Numbered from the stretch's first letter, positions 7,155 through 16,351 are shown. The stretch is DNA of 64,000 bases from CAVTUU01 sp045804965 (GCA_045804965.1 JBJMMD010000008.1:1-64000); one strand, 5' to 3'. The notes: generated from the sequence alone by a model not told the origin. Numbers and translations are program-made.

Positions 7155-9170
7155 TCACCCAAACACCACCACAGCGTGCCCCTCGACGCGGGGTATGGAG
7201 ACCCACATCACGCCATCCCGCGTCTCATGCGCGAGTTCCTCTCCACTTGGCGCAAGAGCAACTTTGGAGACAGCTTGGTTGAGGCGGACGCCGGCGCGGA
7301 TGGCAGTCAGGGGCAGCTCATCCTCGACGATGTCGATGACCTCGCCGCGGCGCTGGGGCACGGCGTGGATCAGATGCAGGATTGTGCGGCCATCGAGCTT
7401 TGATTGACGGAGGAGCGTCACTTCGGCGGTAGTAGGGAGGCTCGGCGTTTCCACCATCCGGTCAGGAGCCAAACGGTCGAGCAGGACACCGACGAGCTTG
7501 CGGTAGGCTGGAACGGCGTGCTGGTGATACGCGCCGAAGAGGGGAGAGTGGCAGTAGATAACCTTGTCCAACTGCGTCACCGCGGGATGGTCGGTCACGT
7601 TGTCGAACGGGGCCTGGCGGTGACCATAGAAGTGCTCCGGCGACCGGGTGAAGGCCGGCACGCCCATCCAGGCGAGCGGTTCCGCACCATTGAGGCGAAC
7701 AGTGCTGCCGCGGTCGTAGAGGACCTGATGATAGTCCGTGAAGGGCGAGCCGAGTGTGCTTTCGGCAACGAGATAGTCGGGCGTGTGCGGCGCCTTGCCG
7801 GCGTACTCGATGCCCAAAAGATCGGCGATCTCGGGCGCGAAGCGATCACCATCGGGCGTTAACCCCGAGCGGTGAGTTAAAAGCAACGCGCCGCCACCTT
7901 CGAGATATCCCTGCACCTTCGCAGCGAATACCTGATTGAATGGGATAGTGTCGGGGGCGATGATCGCCTTATAGGGTGTGAGGTCGGCGGCGAAATCGAG
8001 GAACTGGAACGGGTGATGCAGTTCAAGCATCATCCGCAGCGCGCCCTCGTCGATCTCCCGGCCGGTCATTGCTCCGCGTGGTCCGGTTTCGGCGAGGATA
8101 ATGCCGATTTCCGCGACCGGTGCGGCCCCGATGCACCATGGCTCGAGCGACTCCACGCGGCCATAAGCTGATCCGATGCGCTCATAAATCGCTTTGTCGA
8201 GCGTGCCACGCGGGTGAAGATGGTCGCCGATGCCGCAGGCAGCGCCAGCGGCGAGCGCACGGGCGCATTCGTAGTCGAGCGCTGCTGCCGGTTTGATGCT
8301 ACCGAAATCGCCCCAGGCGGTGTGGAAAATACCGGTTTGGCCGAGCAACGGCAGCCCGAGATTCTGAAAATACCCAGCAAAGAGCGGGAAGTGGTTATAG
8401 CCCCACCCGCCGGTGGCGAGCGATTCGATCTCGATGTGGGAGTAAGAGGACAGTTCGGGCCGGGAGCCGGCATCCGGCTCCTGGTCGGGACGCAGGCGGC
8501 TGTTGAAGAAGACGGTTGCCTCAGGATTCCGGGAACGGACCACCTCGGACGCCTTCCGCAGAAACTCTCGCTCGATCCCGGTTGCCCATTCGCGTGTTTC
8601 GTGGAGGTTCTCAGGGTCGATCCCTTCCTCGTGCATCCGCTTCTTGCGCCAAATTGAGCCGTTGGCGTCGGTTTGCTGAAGGATGATGTCGAAGAAGATC
8701 CCGTCGACCGGGTCGTAGCGGTCGAGCACCTCTTCGGTCAGCGCATAGACGTAATCGACGTATGGGCTCGCGAGATCAAGGAAGCGCCAGCTCGAGAGGT
8801 CGTGCGGGCGGACGTGGCAAATACGGTCTTCGTTGTCGATCTGCAACCATTCGGGGTGCTGGTCGGCGGCGAGTTCGTCCCAGCCGACGGTGATGTAGAT
8901 CGGAGCGCGCACGCCGATGCTATGCAGCGCCTCGATCTGCGCGCCGAGAAGGTCGAAGTCGAGACCGGGATGCATCGTCCCGACGTTGGTCGGGTGGTAA
9001 CTGTACCCGTGGTGACAACGGGAGAAAACGGTCATCGCGTCGATGTGCGCGGCCTTCACCGTTGCGGCGAACTGTGTCTTGTCGAAGTCCTTGCCGACAT
9101 CCCTGATTTCACCATTGGTGTGGAAATCGAGATGGACCCACCGTTGCGGAAACCCAAAACCCGCCGACAT
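7155..9170 (-). CDS. GHL6-type putative glycoside hydrolase with beta-galactosidase trimerisation domain (copy A)
   Basis: 671 residues, ATG at 9170 after AAGGGGT. Residues 1-330 form a TIM-barrel of the hypothetical glycosyl hydrolase 6 type: WVHLDFHTNGEI at the first strand, HPGLDFDLLGAQIEA, HPEWLQIDNEDR, and DGIFFDI with Asp161 as candidate catalytic acid/nucleophile. Residues about 350-560 resemble the class-1-amidotransferase-like trimerisation domain of GH42 enzymes (YLEGGGALLLTHRSGL, DNVTDHPAV). No signal peptide, so the substrate must be imported. It is the last gene of the importer-linked cluster and a paralogue of the gene at 13164. Unlike copy B it lacks the Cys-x-Cys-x2-Cys after the catalytic strand. 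Substrate unknown. Confidence 0.8.
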   Translation of the reverse strand: MSAGFGFPQRWVHLDFHTNGEIRDVGKDFDKTQFAATVKAAHIDAMTVFSRCHHGYSYHPTNVGTMHPGLDFDLLGAQIEALHSIGVRAPIYITVGWDELAADQHPEWLQIDNEDRICHVRPHDLSSWRFLDLASPYVDYVYALTEEVLDRYDPVDGIFFDIILQQTDANGSIWRKKRMHEEGIDPENLHETREWATGIEREFLRKASEVVRSRNPEATVFFNSRLRPDQEPDAGSRPELSSYSHIEIESLATGGWGYNHFPLFAGYFQNLGLPLLGQTGIFHTAWGDFGSIKPAAALDYECARALAAGAACGIGDHLHPRGTLDKAIYERIGSAYGRVESLEPWCIGAAPVAEIGIILAETGPRGAMTGREIDEGALRMMLELHHPFQFLDFAADLTPYKAIIAPDTIPFNQVFAAKVQGYLEGGGALLLTHRSGLTPDGDRFAPEIADLLGIEYAGKAPHTPDYLVAESTLGSPFTDYHQVLYDRGSTVRLNGAEPLAWMGVPAFTRSPEHFYGHRQAPFDNVTDHPAVTQLDKVIYCHSPLFGAYHQHAVPAYRKLVGVLLDRLAPDRMVETPSLPTTAEVTLLRQSKLDGRTILHLIHAVPQRRGEVIDIVEDELPLTAIRAGVRLNQAVSKVALAPSGEELAHETRDGVMWVSIPRVEGHAVVVFG

Positions 9171-9266
9171 ACGTTCGCTACCCCTTCCCTCAATTGCACG
9201 CCGTCATACCGAGTCCCACCCCACCGTGATCCTAAGTACATGACCACAGTGGACGTGTCGGAACGT

Positions 9267-9360
9267 AGGGGCGCAGGGCTTGCGCCCGGGAGCGCGGGCC
9301 GACCTGTTGGCCTTGGCGCGTCGCCGTGTTCACCAGGCGGGCGCAAGCCTCGCGCCCCTG
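9267..9360. repeat. inverted pair of GC-rich palindromes (REP/BIME-like)
   Basis: Left arm at 9267-9288 and right arm at 9338-9360 are near-identical in inverted orientation (core GGGGCGC..GGCTTGCGCCC), and each arm is itself palindromic. The pair sits in the gap between the permease gene (stop 9377) and the glycosidase gene (start 9170). This arrangement is that of bacterial interspersed mosaic elements; it may also fold in the transcript and separate expression of the two genes. Confidence 0.65.
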
Positions 9361-9376
9361 CGACATCGCGGGCCGT

Positions 9377-10276
9377 CTAACGCCCACCCATACCACTTAA
9401 GGTCACACCTCTCACGAATGCCCGCTGGGCGAAGAAGAAGACCACCATCACCGGGATGACGGTGATGATCGATACCGCCATGAGCCAATTGAATTGCGTG
9501 AACGACGGTCCGCGGAAGAGGTTGAGCCCAAGGGGAAGTGTGTACAGATTTGTGGAGCGAATGTAGATCAACGGATCGAGGACATTGGTCCAGTTGCCGA
9601 TGAAGGCGAACACCGCGACGGTCGCCAAGGCTGGTTTCGAGAGGGGCACGATGATATCAATGAGAATCCGAAAGTGTGACGCTCCATCCATCCGCGCCGC
9701 ATCGTCAAGATCGCGGGGGATGGTCATGAAGAATTGGCGAAGCAGGAAGATGAAAAACGGATAACCGAACCACGCCGGGAGAATCAGCGGCCAAAAGGTG
9801 TTGACCAGATGGAGATGGCTGAAAAAGATGAACCGGGGCACGATGGTCACTTCTCGCGGGATCATGATGGTCGCCAGCATGAGCAAGAAGAGGACGTTCT
9901 TGCTTCGAGCGCGAAGTCGTGCGAACCCATAAGCGACCAGCGTGCAGGAGATCAGGTTCCCAACCACATTGGCGCAGGTCACGATCAGTGAATTTCTGAG
10001 AAAGGTGGTAAATGGCAGGACGCGCCAGCCATCGACGTAGTTGCGCCAATGAAAACTGCTTGGAAAGAAGCTCGGCGGATACGTAAAGACTTCGTTTTGC
10101 TCCTTGAGCGAGGTCGAGACCATCCAGAGGAATGGCAGCACGAAGGCGACCGAGAGAATCAAGAGCATGGCGTAGACAAAGAACCGGTGCAGGTAGCGCA
10201 ACCGGCGCTGTCCGAGGAATGGCTTCCGTTCGGAAATGGGTTGAGACGAGGCTTGGTCTGCAATTGTCGCCGTCAT
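9377..10276 (-). CDS. carbohydrate ABC transporter permease (MalG type)
   Basis: 299 residues with six predicted membrane helices: the first (FFVYAMLLILSVAFVLPFLW) follows a short cytoplasmic tail. The cytoplasmic EAA loop that docks the ATPase is present as DDAARMDGASHFRILIDIIV followed by PLSKPAL. It is the second permease of a CUT1-type sugar importer, 16 bases downstream of the MalF-type gene at 10293. No ATPase gene is found in the island; CUT1 importers commonly share one MsmK/UgpC-type ATPase encoded elsewhere. Confidence 0.93.
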   Translation of the reverse strand: MTATIADQASSQPISERKPFLGQRRLRYLHRFFVYAMLLILSVAFVLPFLWMVSTSLKEQNEVFTYPPSFFPSSFHWRNYVDGWRVLPFTTFLRNSLIVTCANVVGNLISCTLVAYGFARLRARSKNVLFLLMLATIMIPREVTIVPRFIFFSHLHLVNTFWPLILPAWFGYPFFIFLLRQFFMTIPRDLDDAARMDGASHFRILIDIIVPLSKPALATVAVFAFIGNWTNVLDPLIYIRSTNLYTLPLGLNLFRGPSFTQFNWLMAVSIITVIPVMVVFFFAQRAFVRGVTLSGMGGR

Positions 10277-10292
10277 CGCGCGATCCTTCCCG

Positions 10293-11258
10293 CTATCCCG
10301 GCGTGTCGCCTTCGTAGTAAACCCAGAATTTGCCGATGGCGAAGTGCGCCATGGTGATCAGCACGATCCCAAGCAGCATCACCCAGGAAATGGCCGAGGC
10401 GTAGCCCAGATCGAGGAACCGGAAGGCATTGCGATAGAGGTAGAGTCCGAGGACCAATGTCGAGTTTGCCGGTCGGCCATCGGTCATGATCAGGATCAGT
10501 ACGAAGCTCTGGAGCGCGGTGATGATGCCGACGATGATGTTGTAGAAGATCACCGGCGACATCATTGGCACGGTCACGTTCCTGAACTTGCTCCAAGGCC
10601 CGGCGCCATCGAGCACGGCGGCTTCGTAAAGATGTTGTGGCACGCCCTGCAGCCCGGCCAGAAAGATTACGGTCAGACCGCCGACGCCCCATAGGCCAAC
10701 CCCACCCCAGAGGCTCATCAAGATCAACCCCGGCATCGCCCATTGTTGGTCCTTCAGCCAGCCGGGTCCGGCGATCCCGACTTTAGCCAGCGAAGCGTTG
10801 ATCAGTCCGTAATCGGGGTGAAGAATGTTCGTCCAGAGAATCGCGACCGCGATACCGCTCACCAGCACCGGCATGTAAAAGGCAAGACGGAAAAGCGCCA
10901 CGCCGCGGATCGGCTGATTGAGCAGCATCGCCAGGATGAAAGCGAAGACGATGCCAAGCGAAACCGTGCCAATCGTGAAATAGATCGTGTTATGCAATGC
11001 CTTTGAAAACGTTTGGTCGTTGGCCAACCGGTGGTAATTGTCGAGCCCGATCCAGTGCGGGCTGCCGAGGATCGTCCAATCGGTCAGGCTGACGATGAAT
11101 GAGGCGATAATTGGCCCGGCGTCGAAGAGAATGAACCCGACAATCCACGGCAAGATGAAGAGGTAAAACACGCGCTCTTCACGTTTCGCTTGCTTCCCGA
11201 GTTTGACCTTTGTTCGCGCACGTGTCCGAGCGCCAGTGAGCGCCTGAGTCAAGGCCAT
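10293..11258 (-). CDS. sugar ABC transporter permease (MalF type)
   Basis: 321 residues from ATG 11258, chosen because AAGGAGG lies just upstream and because the longer in-frame extension to 11354 would read through a palindromic repeat. Cytoplasmic basic start (TKVKLGKQAKREERVF) leads to six membrane helices; the EAA docking loop is YEAAVLDGAGPWSKFRNVTV followed by PMMSPV. Partner of the MalG-type permease at 9377, forming the channel of a CUT1-type importer fed by the binding protein at 11382. Confidence 0.92.
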   Translation of the reverse strand: MALTQALTGARTRARTKVKLGKQAKREERVFYLFILPWIVGFILFDAGPIIASFIVSLTDWTILGSPHWIGLDNYHRLANDQTFSKALHNTIYFTIGTVSLGIVFAFILAMLLNQPIRGVALFRLAFYMPVLVSGIAVAILWTNILHPDYGLINASLAKVGIAGPGWLKDQQWAMPGLILMSLWGGVGLWGVGGLTVIFLAGLQGVPQHLYEAAVLDGAGPWSKFRNVTVPMMSPVIFYNIIVGIITALQSFVLILIMTDGRPANSTLVLGLYLYRNAFRFLDLGYASAISWVMLLGIVLITMAHFAIGKFWVYYEGDTPG

Positions 11259-11278
11259 GGATTGCCTCCTTGGACTAT

Positions 11279-11381
11279 CCTCACCCCCAGCCCCTCTCCC
11301 TGCGCAGGGAGAGGGGAGAGCATTTTTCGTACCCTGGCCCTCCGCAGAGGGCAAAGGTGGCCGAAGGCCGGATGAGGGTTC
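11279..11381. repeat. intergenic palindromic repeat element with a perfect 26-bp hairpin
   Basis: 11291-11316 is a perfect palindrome (CCCCTCTCCCTGC and its complement), flanked by CCTCACCCCC on the left and GGATGAGGG on the right, with a second small hairpin at 11337-11352. Elements with a CCCCTCTCCC core and a CCTCAC/GTGAGG border are widely scattered in Chloroflexota and other GC-rich genomes. It lies between the binding-protein stop and the first permease start, a place where an RNA hairpin can protect the upstream binding-protein message and lower permease expression. Confidence 0.7.
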
Positions 11382-12803
11382 CTACCCTTTGTTCTTGTCG
11401 AGGATCGGCTGAATCTGGGCGCACACTTCGTTCAGCCCGTCCTCCACAGACATGTTACCGGCGAGCACTTCGTCCCAGATCGGACCGGCCGTTTGAGTGA
11501 CCATCGGTCCGGTCGGTTTGTCGAGGATGTCATGCGACGCGTCAGTCTTCATTGCTTGTTCAATGTACTTGGCGCCCGGAGGCGCGAACTTCGAATCGAG
11601 ATAGGACGGCCAGGACGAAAGCCGGGCGGGGCTGCCCCGTCCGGTGATGCCCCACATGTAGTTCTGCCCGCCGGTCGAAATGTACTCGTTCAGGTAAATC
11701 CAGGCGGCGTCGGTGTTCTTCGCGTCGCGGGTGATCCCGTAGCAGCTCCCGGCGCTGAAAGTCGACTGCTTCTGCGGACCCTTCGGCCACATCGCAACGT
11801 CCCAATTGAATTTGGCACCGGCGCGGATCGGCGGTGTCGCCCAGGAGCCTTCGTAGTACATTGCGATCTTGCCGAACTGGAACGGCGGCCAGGCAACGGT
11901 TTGCATCTCGTCTCGGTTCGGCACCGCGCCTTTCGTGCGCAACTCGTCCCACCATTGCATAGCCTGGACAGCCTCGGGCTTCGAGATCATGCACTCTGTC
12001 TCGTCCGGCTCGTTGACGTATTGCGCCCCGAACGGGAAAAGGTATGGCGGGGCCATCAGCGCGTCGCCGGGATAGGGCAGCGCGCCCAATCCGTAGATCT
12101 TGTCCCCGCCCTCGCCGCTCGTGAGCTTGATCGCGTTTTCCTTCAACGTGTCAAGCGTCCAGGTGTCGTCCGGATAACCGACGCCGGCCGCGTCGAAGAG
12201 ATCTTTGTTGTAGTAGAGGTTGCCTGGACCCTCGTCGTAGGGAATGCCCCAGAGCTTGTCATCGTGCCGGTAGGAGACAAGCGACTGCGGGGTGAAGTCA
12301 TCGAGATTGAAGTCCGGCTGCTTAGCAATGTAATCGTCCAGCGCGATGAACAGCTTGGCTTCGATGAGCTGCTGGGCCCAGCTGAACTGGGTGTACATGA
12401 CGTCCGGCAGCTTCCCGCCGGCCGCCTGGGTCGTGTACTTCGCGAGGTAGTCGGCGAAAGTCGTGTTTTCGGCCGCGATCTTGATGTTTGGGTGGCGCGA
12501 TGTGAAGAGCTCGTCGAACTGATTTTGCCGCTCCATGAAGGTGGCGTCCCAGGCATGCGCCACGGCCAGGGTGATCTGTGAGGTCGGTTCAGGGACCGCG
12601 GTTTTTGGCCACGGACCGTCCGCGCCTTCGTTCTTGTCAAAGATCGACTGTTGGGCGAAGGCCTCTTGCTCGGTGAGCGCCAGCACTGTCGAGAGGCTCG
12701 ACGCAGCGAGCCCGAGACCCGCGCCGATGGCGATGATCTCGCGGCGGGTTAACCCACGTTGTGCGAATTCGCGTGCCAACTCTGCTTCGTTGGGATTGGT
12801 CAT
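11382..12803 (-). CDS. extracellular sugar-binding protein of an ABC importer, Tat-exported
   Basis: 473 residues from ATG 12803, preceded by GGAGGAG. The N-terminus carries a twin-arginine signal (GLTRREIIAIGAGLGLAA, then a hydrophobic stretch and an AFAQQ cleavage region near residue 45). The mature part has family-1 binding-protein features: ITLAVAHAW, ADYLAKYTTQAAGGKLPDV, WGIPYDEGPGNLYYNKDLFD and a late IYLNEYISTGG segment. It captures a sugar at the cell surface for the two permeases downstream. Substrate not deducible; the neighbouring hydrolases suggest a glycan or glycoside. Confidence 0.92.
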   Translation of the reverse strand: MTNPNEAELAREFAQRGLTRREIIAIGAGLGLAASSLSTVLALTEQEAFAQQSIFDKNEGADGPWPKTAVPEPTSQITLAVAHAWDATFMERQNQFDELFTSRHPNIKIAAENTTFADYLAKYTTQAAGGKLPDVMYTQFSWAQQLIEAKLFIALDDYIAKQPDFNLDDFTPQSLVSYRHDDKLWGIPYDEGPGNLYYNKDLFDAAGVGYPDDTWTLDTLKENAIKLTSGEGGDKIYGLGALPYPGDALMAPPYLFPFGAQYVNEPDETECMISKPEAVQAMQWWDELRTKGAVPNRDEMQTVAWPPFQFGKIAMYYEGSWATPPIRAGAKFNWDVAMWPKGPQKQSTFSAGSCYGITRDAKNTDAAWIYLNEYISTGGQNYMWGITGRGSPARLSSWPSYLDSKFAPPGAKYIEQAMKTDASHDILDKPTGPMVTQTAGPIWDEVLAGNMSVEDGLNEVCAQIQPILDKNKG

Positions 12804-13163
12804 CGATGACTCCTCCGGTCTGCGCCGGGCGATGCCGGCATCAAGAAGCGTCTTCGTGATGAAACGTCCAATCTCCGTTGACGAGTTGCTACAAGAGATC
12901 CAACCCTCCGACTCCGGGCAACACCTCCCCTCGTTCGCCGAACATGTTGGCCAAGGCGCCCGCCTTGGACGAGGTGATCGGCCGGCAATTGCGCCGCGTG
13001 TTGGTTGACCTCGGCGCAAACTGTTTAGCAATTTTGTGTATTGTATCCAAAGGCTCTCGAAGCGTTTCGACAGCCAGTTTCGTGCCAAGACATGTGACAT
13101 TGACCGCCAGGCGAGCAACTCTCGCCTCGCCGTGGAACTTGGAGCATCTGCCAACGATTGCCG
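12804..13163. other. regulatory gap upstream of the importer operon
   Basis: No gene is apparent between the binding-protein start and the stop of the glycosidase at 13164. It contains the operator-like palindrome at 13034-13050 and an AT-rich patch, so it probably holds the importer promoter. Confidence 0.4.
13034..13050. promoter_or_regulatory. candidate operator upstream of the sugar importer
   Basis: The 17-mer TTGTGTATTGTATCCAA is an imperfect palindrome (TTGnnTAnnnTAnnCAA). It lies in the only AT-rich part of the gap upstream of the binding-protein gene, about 230 bases before its start. GntR- and LacI-type sugar regulators use sites of this kind. No matching regulator is adjacent. Confidence 0.3.
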
Positions 13164-15239
13164 TCATCGCTCGAAGACCGCGATAGCTCCGCACTCAACC
13201 CGTGGCATGACCACCTCCCATCGATCGGCGCGTGTGCGCAGCGGAAGCGGCGTTCCATCCGCCGCGACGTAGGCGCGGCGGATCGCGCCGTCGATCCGCA
13301 GCGCGATCCGAACGTCGTGCAGCGGGATCGGATCTTCCAGGTACTCGCAGTGCTCCGGGCCGCGCCGGTTTGGCGAAAAGTTGACGACGTGAACGAGCCA
13401 GCGCTCGGGGCGCTCACCTGCCGCGCGCTGGTGCGTGACCGTGACCTCGGCGCTGATCGGCGCGTTCGTCTCGATTAGCGGCTCCTGCAAGACGGCGCGC
13501 ACCAGTCGTGAGAACACCTCGCGGTAGATCCAATAGCCGTGCCGGTAGTAGCTCGAGCCGACCGGGAACGACGTCGCGGCCAGGCGACCGTTGAGCACGA
13601 CCGCCGCGTAGTCGGTTAGATGATCGAACGGCGTCTGCTGATGGCTCGTGTAGTGAGCGGGACCTCGCTGGAAAAGCGGCTCGCCCAGGCGAGCCAGGAC
13701 GATATTTGGACTCGCCGCCCGCCACTGGAGTGCGCCGTCGTACAGCGCGTACTCGTAGTCGGGTAAATCTTCAAAGAGCACAGCGTCGTCTGCCTGCCTG
13801 TCGAACTTGAGATATGCCGGCGCGAAGGGCGATTCGCCGCAATCGGTCAGTCCCAGATCGTCCGCCCAAACGGAGCAACTCCCGTTGGAGCGGAGCGCGC
13901 GCGAGTCGGCGACGATCGCGCCGCCGTCCCTCAGATGCGCGCGCAGGCGCGTCGCCAGCCCCTCGTCCACCGTGAGTGTGGCCGGTAACACCAGCAGCCG
14001 GTAGCGCTCCAGTTCGACGTCAGACTCGACGATGTCGAATTGAACGTGGAGTTCCATGAGCAGCTTGGTCAGACCATAGACGCTATCGCCGTCTGGAGCG
14101 TCAGGCGCCGGATGTGCGGTCGCTAGATCTTCCAGCGGATCGCCGTTGACGACAATCGCGGCTTCCGTCACAGGCACTGCCTGCTTCAGAAAAGGTTCCA
14201 GGCGCTCGATCTCCGCGTAGCACTGTCCGATCGTCTCGTAGACCGCGGGGTCGAGCCGCCCCGACGGCGGCATCTGATCGCCCAGATCGCAGTGCGCACC
14301 ATTGGCGACGATCCAGGCCAGCTCCGTCCGCAATTGCGTTGGGTGCTTGAGGCCGCCGAAGTCCGCCCAAGCGCCGTGAAAGCGTCCGCTCATGCCGTAG
14401 ACGGTTCTGCCGAACGTGCGAGCGTAACGGACGTTGGTTGGGAAGTAGGAGTAGCCCCAGAAGGCGGTCGGCAGCGCCTCGATGTCGATGTTGTCCATAT
14501 ACGGGACACGCTCGCCCAATCCGAGCCGGGTTTGGTTGTTGTGGTCGACCTGGCAGCCGGGCCGGATCTGCTGCACCAATTCGTACGTCCGACGCTGGAA
14601 ATCGACCAGCAACTGCTGCTTATGGTGGCGCTGGGCCGCTTTGTCGAACGGATCGAGCCCGTCACTCCGGAGTGCTTGCAGGCAATTTCGGCAGAAGCAT
14701 TCGCCGCCGATCGGCAGCGGCATGTCGTACCAGATTCCGTCGAGCTCATAGCGCTCGAGGATTTCGCGCGAATGGTCAAGGACCAGCTCAACGAAGTCTT
14801 TGTTCGACCAGCAAAGCGCCGTCCAGCCCGGCGTCTCGTCGAATTTCGGCAGGTAGGTTGTGCGGTCGCGGTTGAAGACCAGCCACTCGGGATGGCGTTC
14901 GGCGAGGTAGTTGTCCCAAGTCGTGCAGTAGTAGGCGTAGACCTTGATGTCGTGTTTCCGGCATGCCTCGACTTGCTGGCCCAGCATGTCGAACGAGAGG
15001 CCGGGATGGACCGGACCGTAGTCACTTGGGTAGTAGAAGAAACCGTGCATGTCTTTAGCGAAGACGACAATCCCATCGACATGCGCTTCGACGAGCCGGT
15101 CGCCGAACTCGTCGGGGTCGAACGCGGCGCCGATCCGCGGGATGTGTTGGCTATTGTGGAAATCGAGGTGGATCTTCCGCCATGGCTGAGACGGCGCATC
15201 ACGGAGACGTTCGTCGATCCAAAGGGGAATGCCCATCAT
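13164..15239 (-). CDS. GHL6-type putative glycoside hydrolase with beta-galactosidase trimerisation domain (copy B)
   Basis: 691 residues from ATG 15239; that ATG overlaps the stop of the upstream oxidoreductase (ATGA), indicating translational coupling. Barrel motifs parallel copy A: WRKIHLDFHNSQHIPRIG, HPGLSFDMLGQQVEA, HPEWLVFNRDR, DGIWYDM with Asp172 as candidate catalytic residue, immediately followed by GGECFCRNC (residues 178-186), a possible metal or structural Cys cluster. The C-terminal 300 residues include the trimerisation-like domain (LRDGGAIVADSRAL, PFDHLTDYAAVVLNG). No export signal. Part of the five-gene operon 19945 to 13164. Substrate unknown. Confidence 0.82.
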   Translation of the reverse strand: MMGIPLWIDERLRDAPSQPWRKIHLDFHNSQHIPRIGAAFDPDEFGDRLVEAHVDGIVVFAKDMHGFFYYPSDYGPVHPGLSFDMLGQQVEACRKHDIKVYAYYCTTWDNYLAERHPEWLVFNRDRTTYLPKFDETPGWTALCWSNKDFVELVLDHSREILERYELDGIWYDMPLPIGGECFCRNCLQALRSDGLDPFDKAAQRHHKQQLLVDFQRRTYELVQQIRPGCQVDHNNQTRLGLGERVPYMDNIDIEALPTAFWGYSYFPTNVRYARTFGRTVYGMSGRFHGAWADFGGLKHPTQLRTELAWIVANGAHCDLGDQMPPSGRLDPAVYETIGQCYAEIERLEPFLKQAVPVTEAAIVVNGDPLEDLATAHPAPDAPDGDSVYGLTKLLMELHVQFDIVESDVELERYRLLVLPATLTVDEGLATRLRAHLRDGGAIVADSRALRSNGSCSVWADDLGLTDCGESPFAPAYLKFDRQADDAVLFEDLPDYEYALYDGALQWRAASPNIVLARLGEPLFQRGPAHYTSHQQTPFDHLTDYAAVVLNGRLAATSFPVGSSYYRHGYWIYREVFSRLVRAVLQEPLIETNAPISAEVTVTHQRAAGERPERWLVHVVNFSPNRRGPEHCEYLEDPIPLHDVRIALRIDGAIRRAYVAADGTPLPLRTRADRWEVVMPRVECGAIAVFER

Positions 15240-16342
15240 GCTCTCCCCACCGATGCCGCGACCTTGTCGAACTCGGCTAATTCGACGGTCCGGCCCTCCG
15301 CCGCCGAGCGATATGCGGCGAAGAGGCACCGCAGGGTCCCGAGATTGTCCTTGCCGCTGGTTAGCGGTTCGCCGCCCGTCTGAATCGCCGCCATGAGCGA
15401 GGCCATCGGCCCAATAAAGGCGTCAGGAATCCACCATGTAGAGAGCGATGCTGCGTGCCATTCATGCGGCTCAGTGTTTGCCTGGTACTCCAACGTGTCG
15501 ACGCGGCCGCTCGGATAGTCGTAGAGCAGGCCAATCGTTCCCCGAGCGATCCCGCCTGTGCCCAGGAAGCGGAAGATGGCATAAGCATCGTCGCTCCAGT
15601 TGTGGTGGTTGACGTCGACGAGCACTTGGAGGCCGTCCGCGTACTCCAGAACCGTCAAGGTCTTGGTCTCCCCGACCTCCGGCTGGTCTGGAAACCGTGA
15701 GTGGAAGGCGGTCAGACGCTCGGGATCACCGAAGAGGTAGCGGATGCTGTCGAGGTAGTGGATGCTGTGGTACATCACCTCGATCCGCGGCGATTGCGCG
15801 ATCCACGGCCACATATGCCACGGCGTGCGCACGCTGACCTGGATTCGCGCATCGTTCGGCTGGCCGAGCGCGCCCTGCTCGATGAGCTGGCGAGACACGC
15901 GGATGCCGGCGTCCCAGCGCATCTGCTGGTTCACAGCCAGCTTGATCCCTGCCTCGCGTGCTGCCGTCACGAGACTGACAGCCGCCTGGTAGTCATCCGC
16001 AAGCGGCTTCTGGCAAAGCAGATGCTTGCCGGCGGCAATCGCGGAGCAAGCGATTGCCGGCTGATCCCACGGCGTCACCGCCAGGTCGATGATGTCCACC
16101 TCATCTTCCGCGAGGAGCTCATCCAGCGACCGCGCGACACGTTCAATCCCGTGCGATTGCGCGGTCTTTTCGGCCGCCTCCGGGTTCCGGTCGTAACAGG
16201 TGACGACTCTCAGCCCGTTCGCCTTGTAGGCAGGCAGGTGGGCATAGTTGACGATCCCACCACACCCGACGAGCCCGATTCCGTAGTCGGACTTCGGGGG
16301 GAGGGTAATCTTGTCGCTGACCACATAACCGGCGAGATCCAT
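15236..16342 (-). CDS. Gfo/Idh/MocA-family NAD(P)-dependent oxidoreductase
   Basis: 368 residues, ATG 16342 behind TAGGAGG. The Rossmann motif GIGLVGCGGIVNYAHLPAY starts at residue 21, the acidic ribose-binding end of the second strand is CYDRN, and the family catalytic-lysine motif appears as CQKPLA (Lys112). The C-terminal domain includes MYHSIHYLDSIRYLFGDPE with the usual His. These enzymes oxidise or epimerise sugars, inositols and their acids. It sits between the cytoplasmic binding-protein-like gene and glycosidase copy B in a coupled operon, so it probably acts on the released sugar. Confidence 0.9.
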   Translation of the reverse strand: MDLAGYVVSDKITLPPKSDYGIGLVGCGGIVNYAHLPAYKANGLRVVTCYDRNPEAAEKTAQSHGIERVARSLDELLAEDEVDIIDLAVTPWDQPAIACSAIAAGKHLLCQKPLADDYQAAVSLVTAAREAGIKLAVNQQMRWDAGIRVSRQLIEQGALGQPNDARIQVSVRTPWHMWPWIAQSPRIEVMYHSIHYLDSIRYLFGDPERLTAFHSRFPDQPEVGETKTLTVLEYADGLQVLVDVNHHNWSDDAYAIFRFLGTGGIARGTIGLLYDYPSGRVDTLEYQANTEPHEWHAASLSTWWIPDAFIGPMASLMAAIQTGGEPLTSGKDNLGTLRCLFAAYRSAAEGRTVELAEFDKVAASVGRA

Positions 16343-16351
16343 CGGGACCTC

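Noticed and set aside
11259..11354. N-terminal extension of the MalF-type permease to 11354
   Set aside because: It would translate the palindromic repeat element; the ATG at 11258 has AAGGAGG and fits the family start.
12804..13154. N-terminal extension of the sugar-binding protein to 13154
   Set aside because: It would hide the twin-arginine signal inside the chain; ATG 12803 has GGAGGAG and gives a proper Tat leader.
14292..15383. Rightward open frame of about 360 residues opposite glycosidase copy B
   Set aside because: Antisense shadow; the leftward frame has GHL6 motifs and a coupled start.
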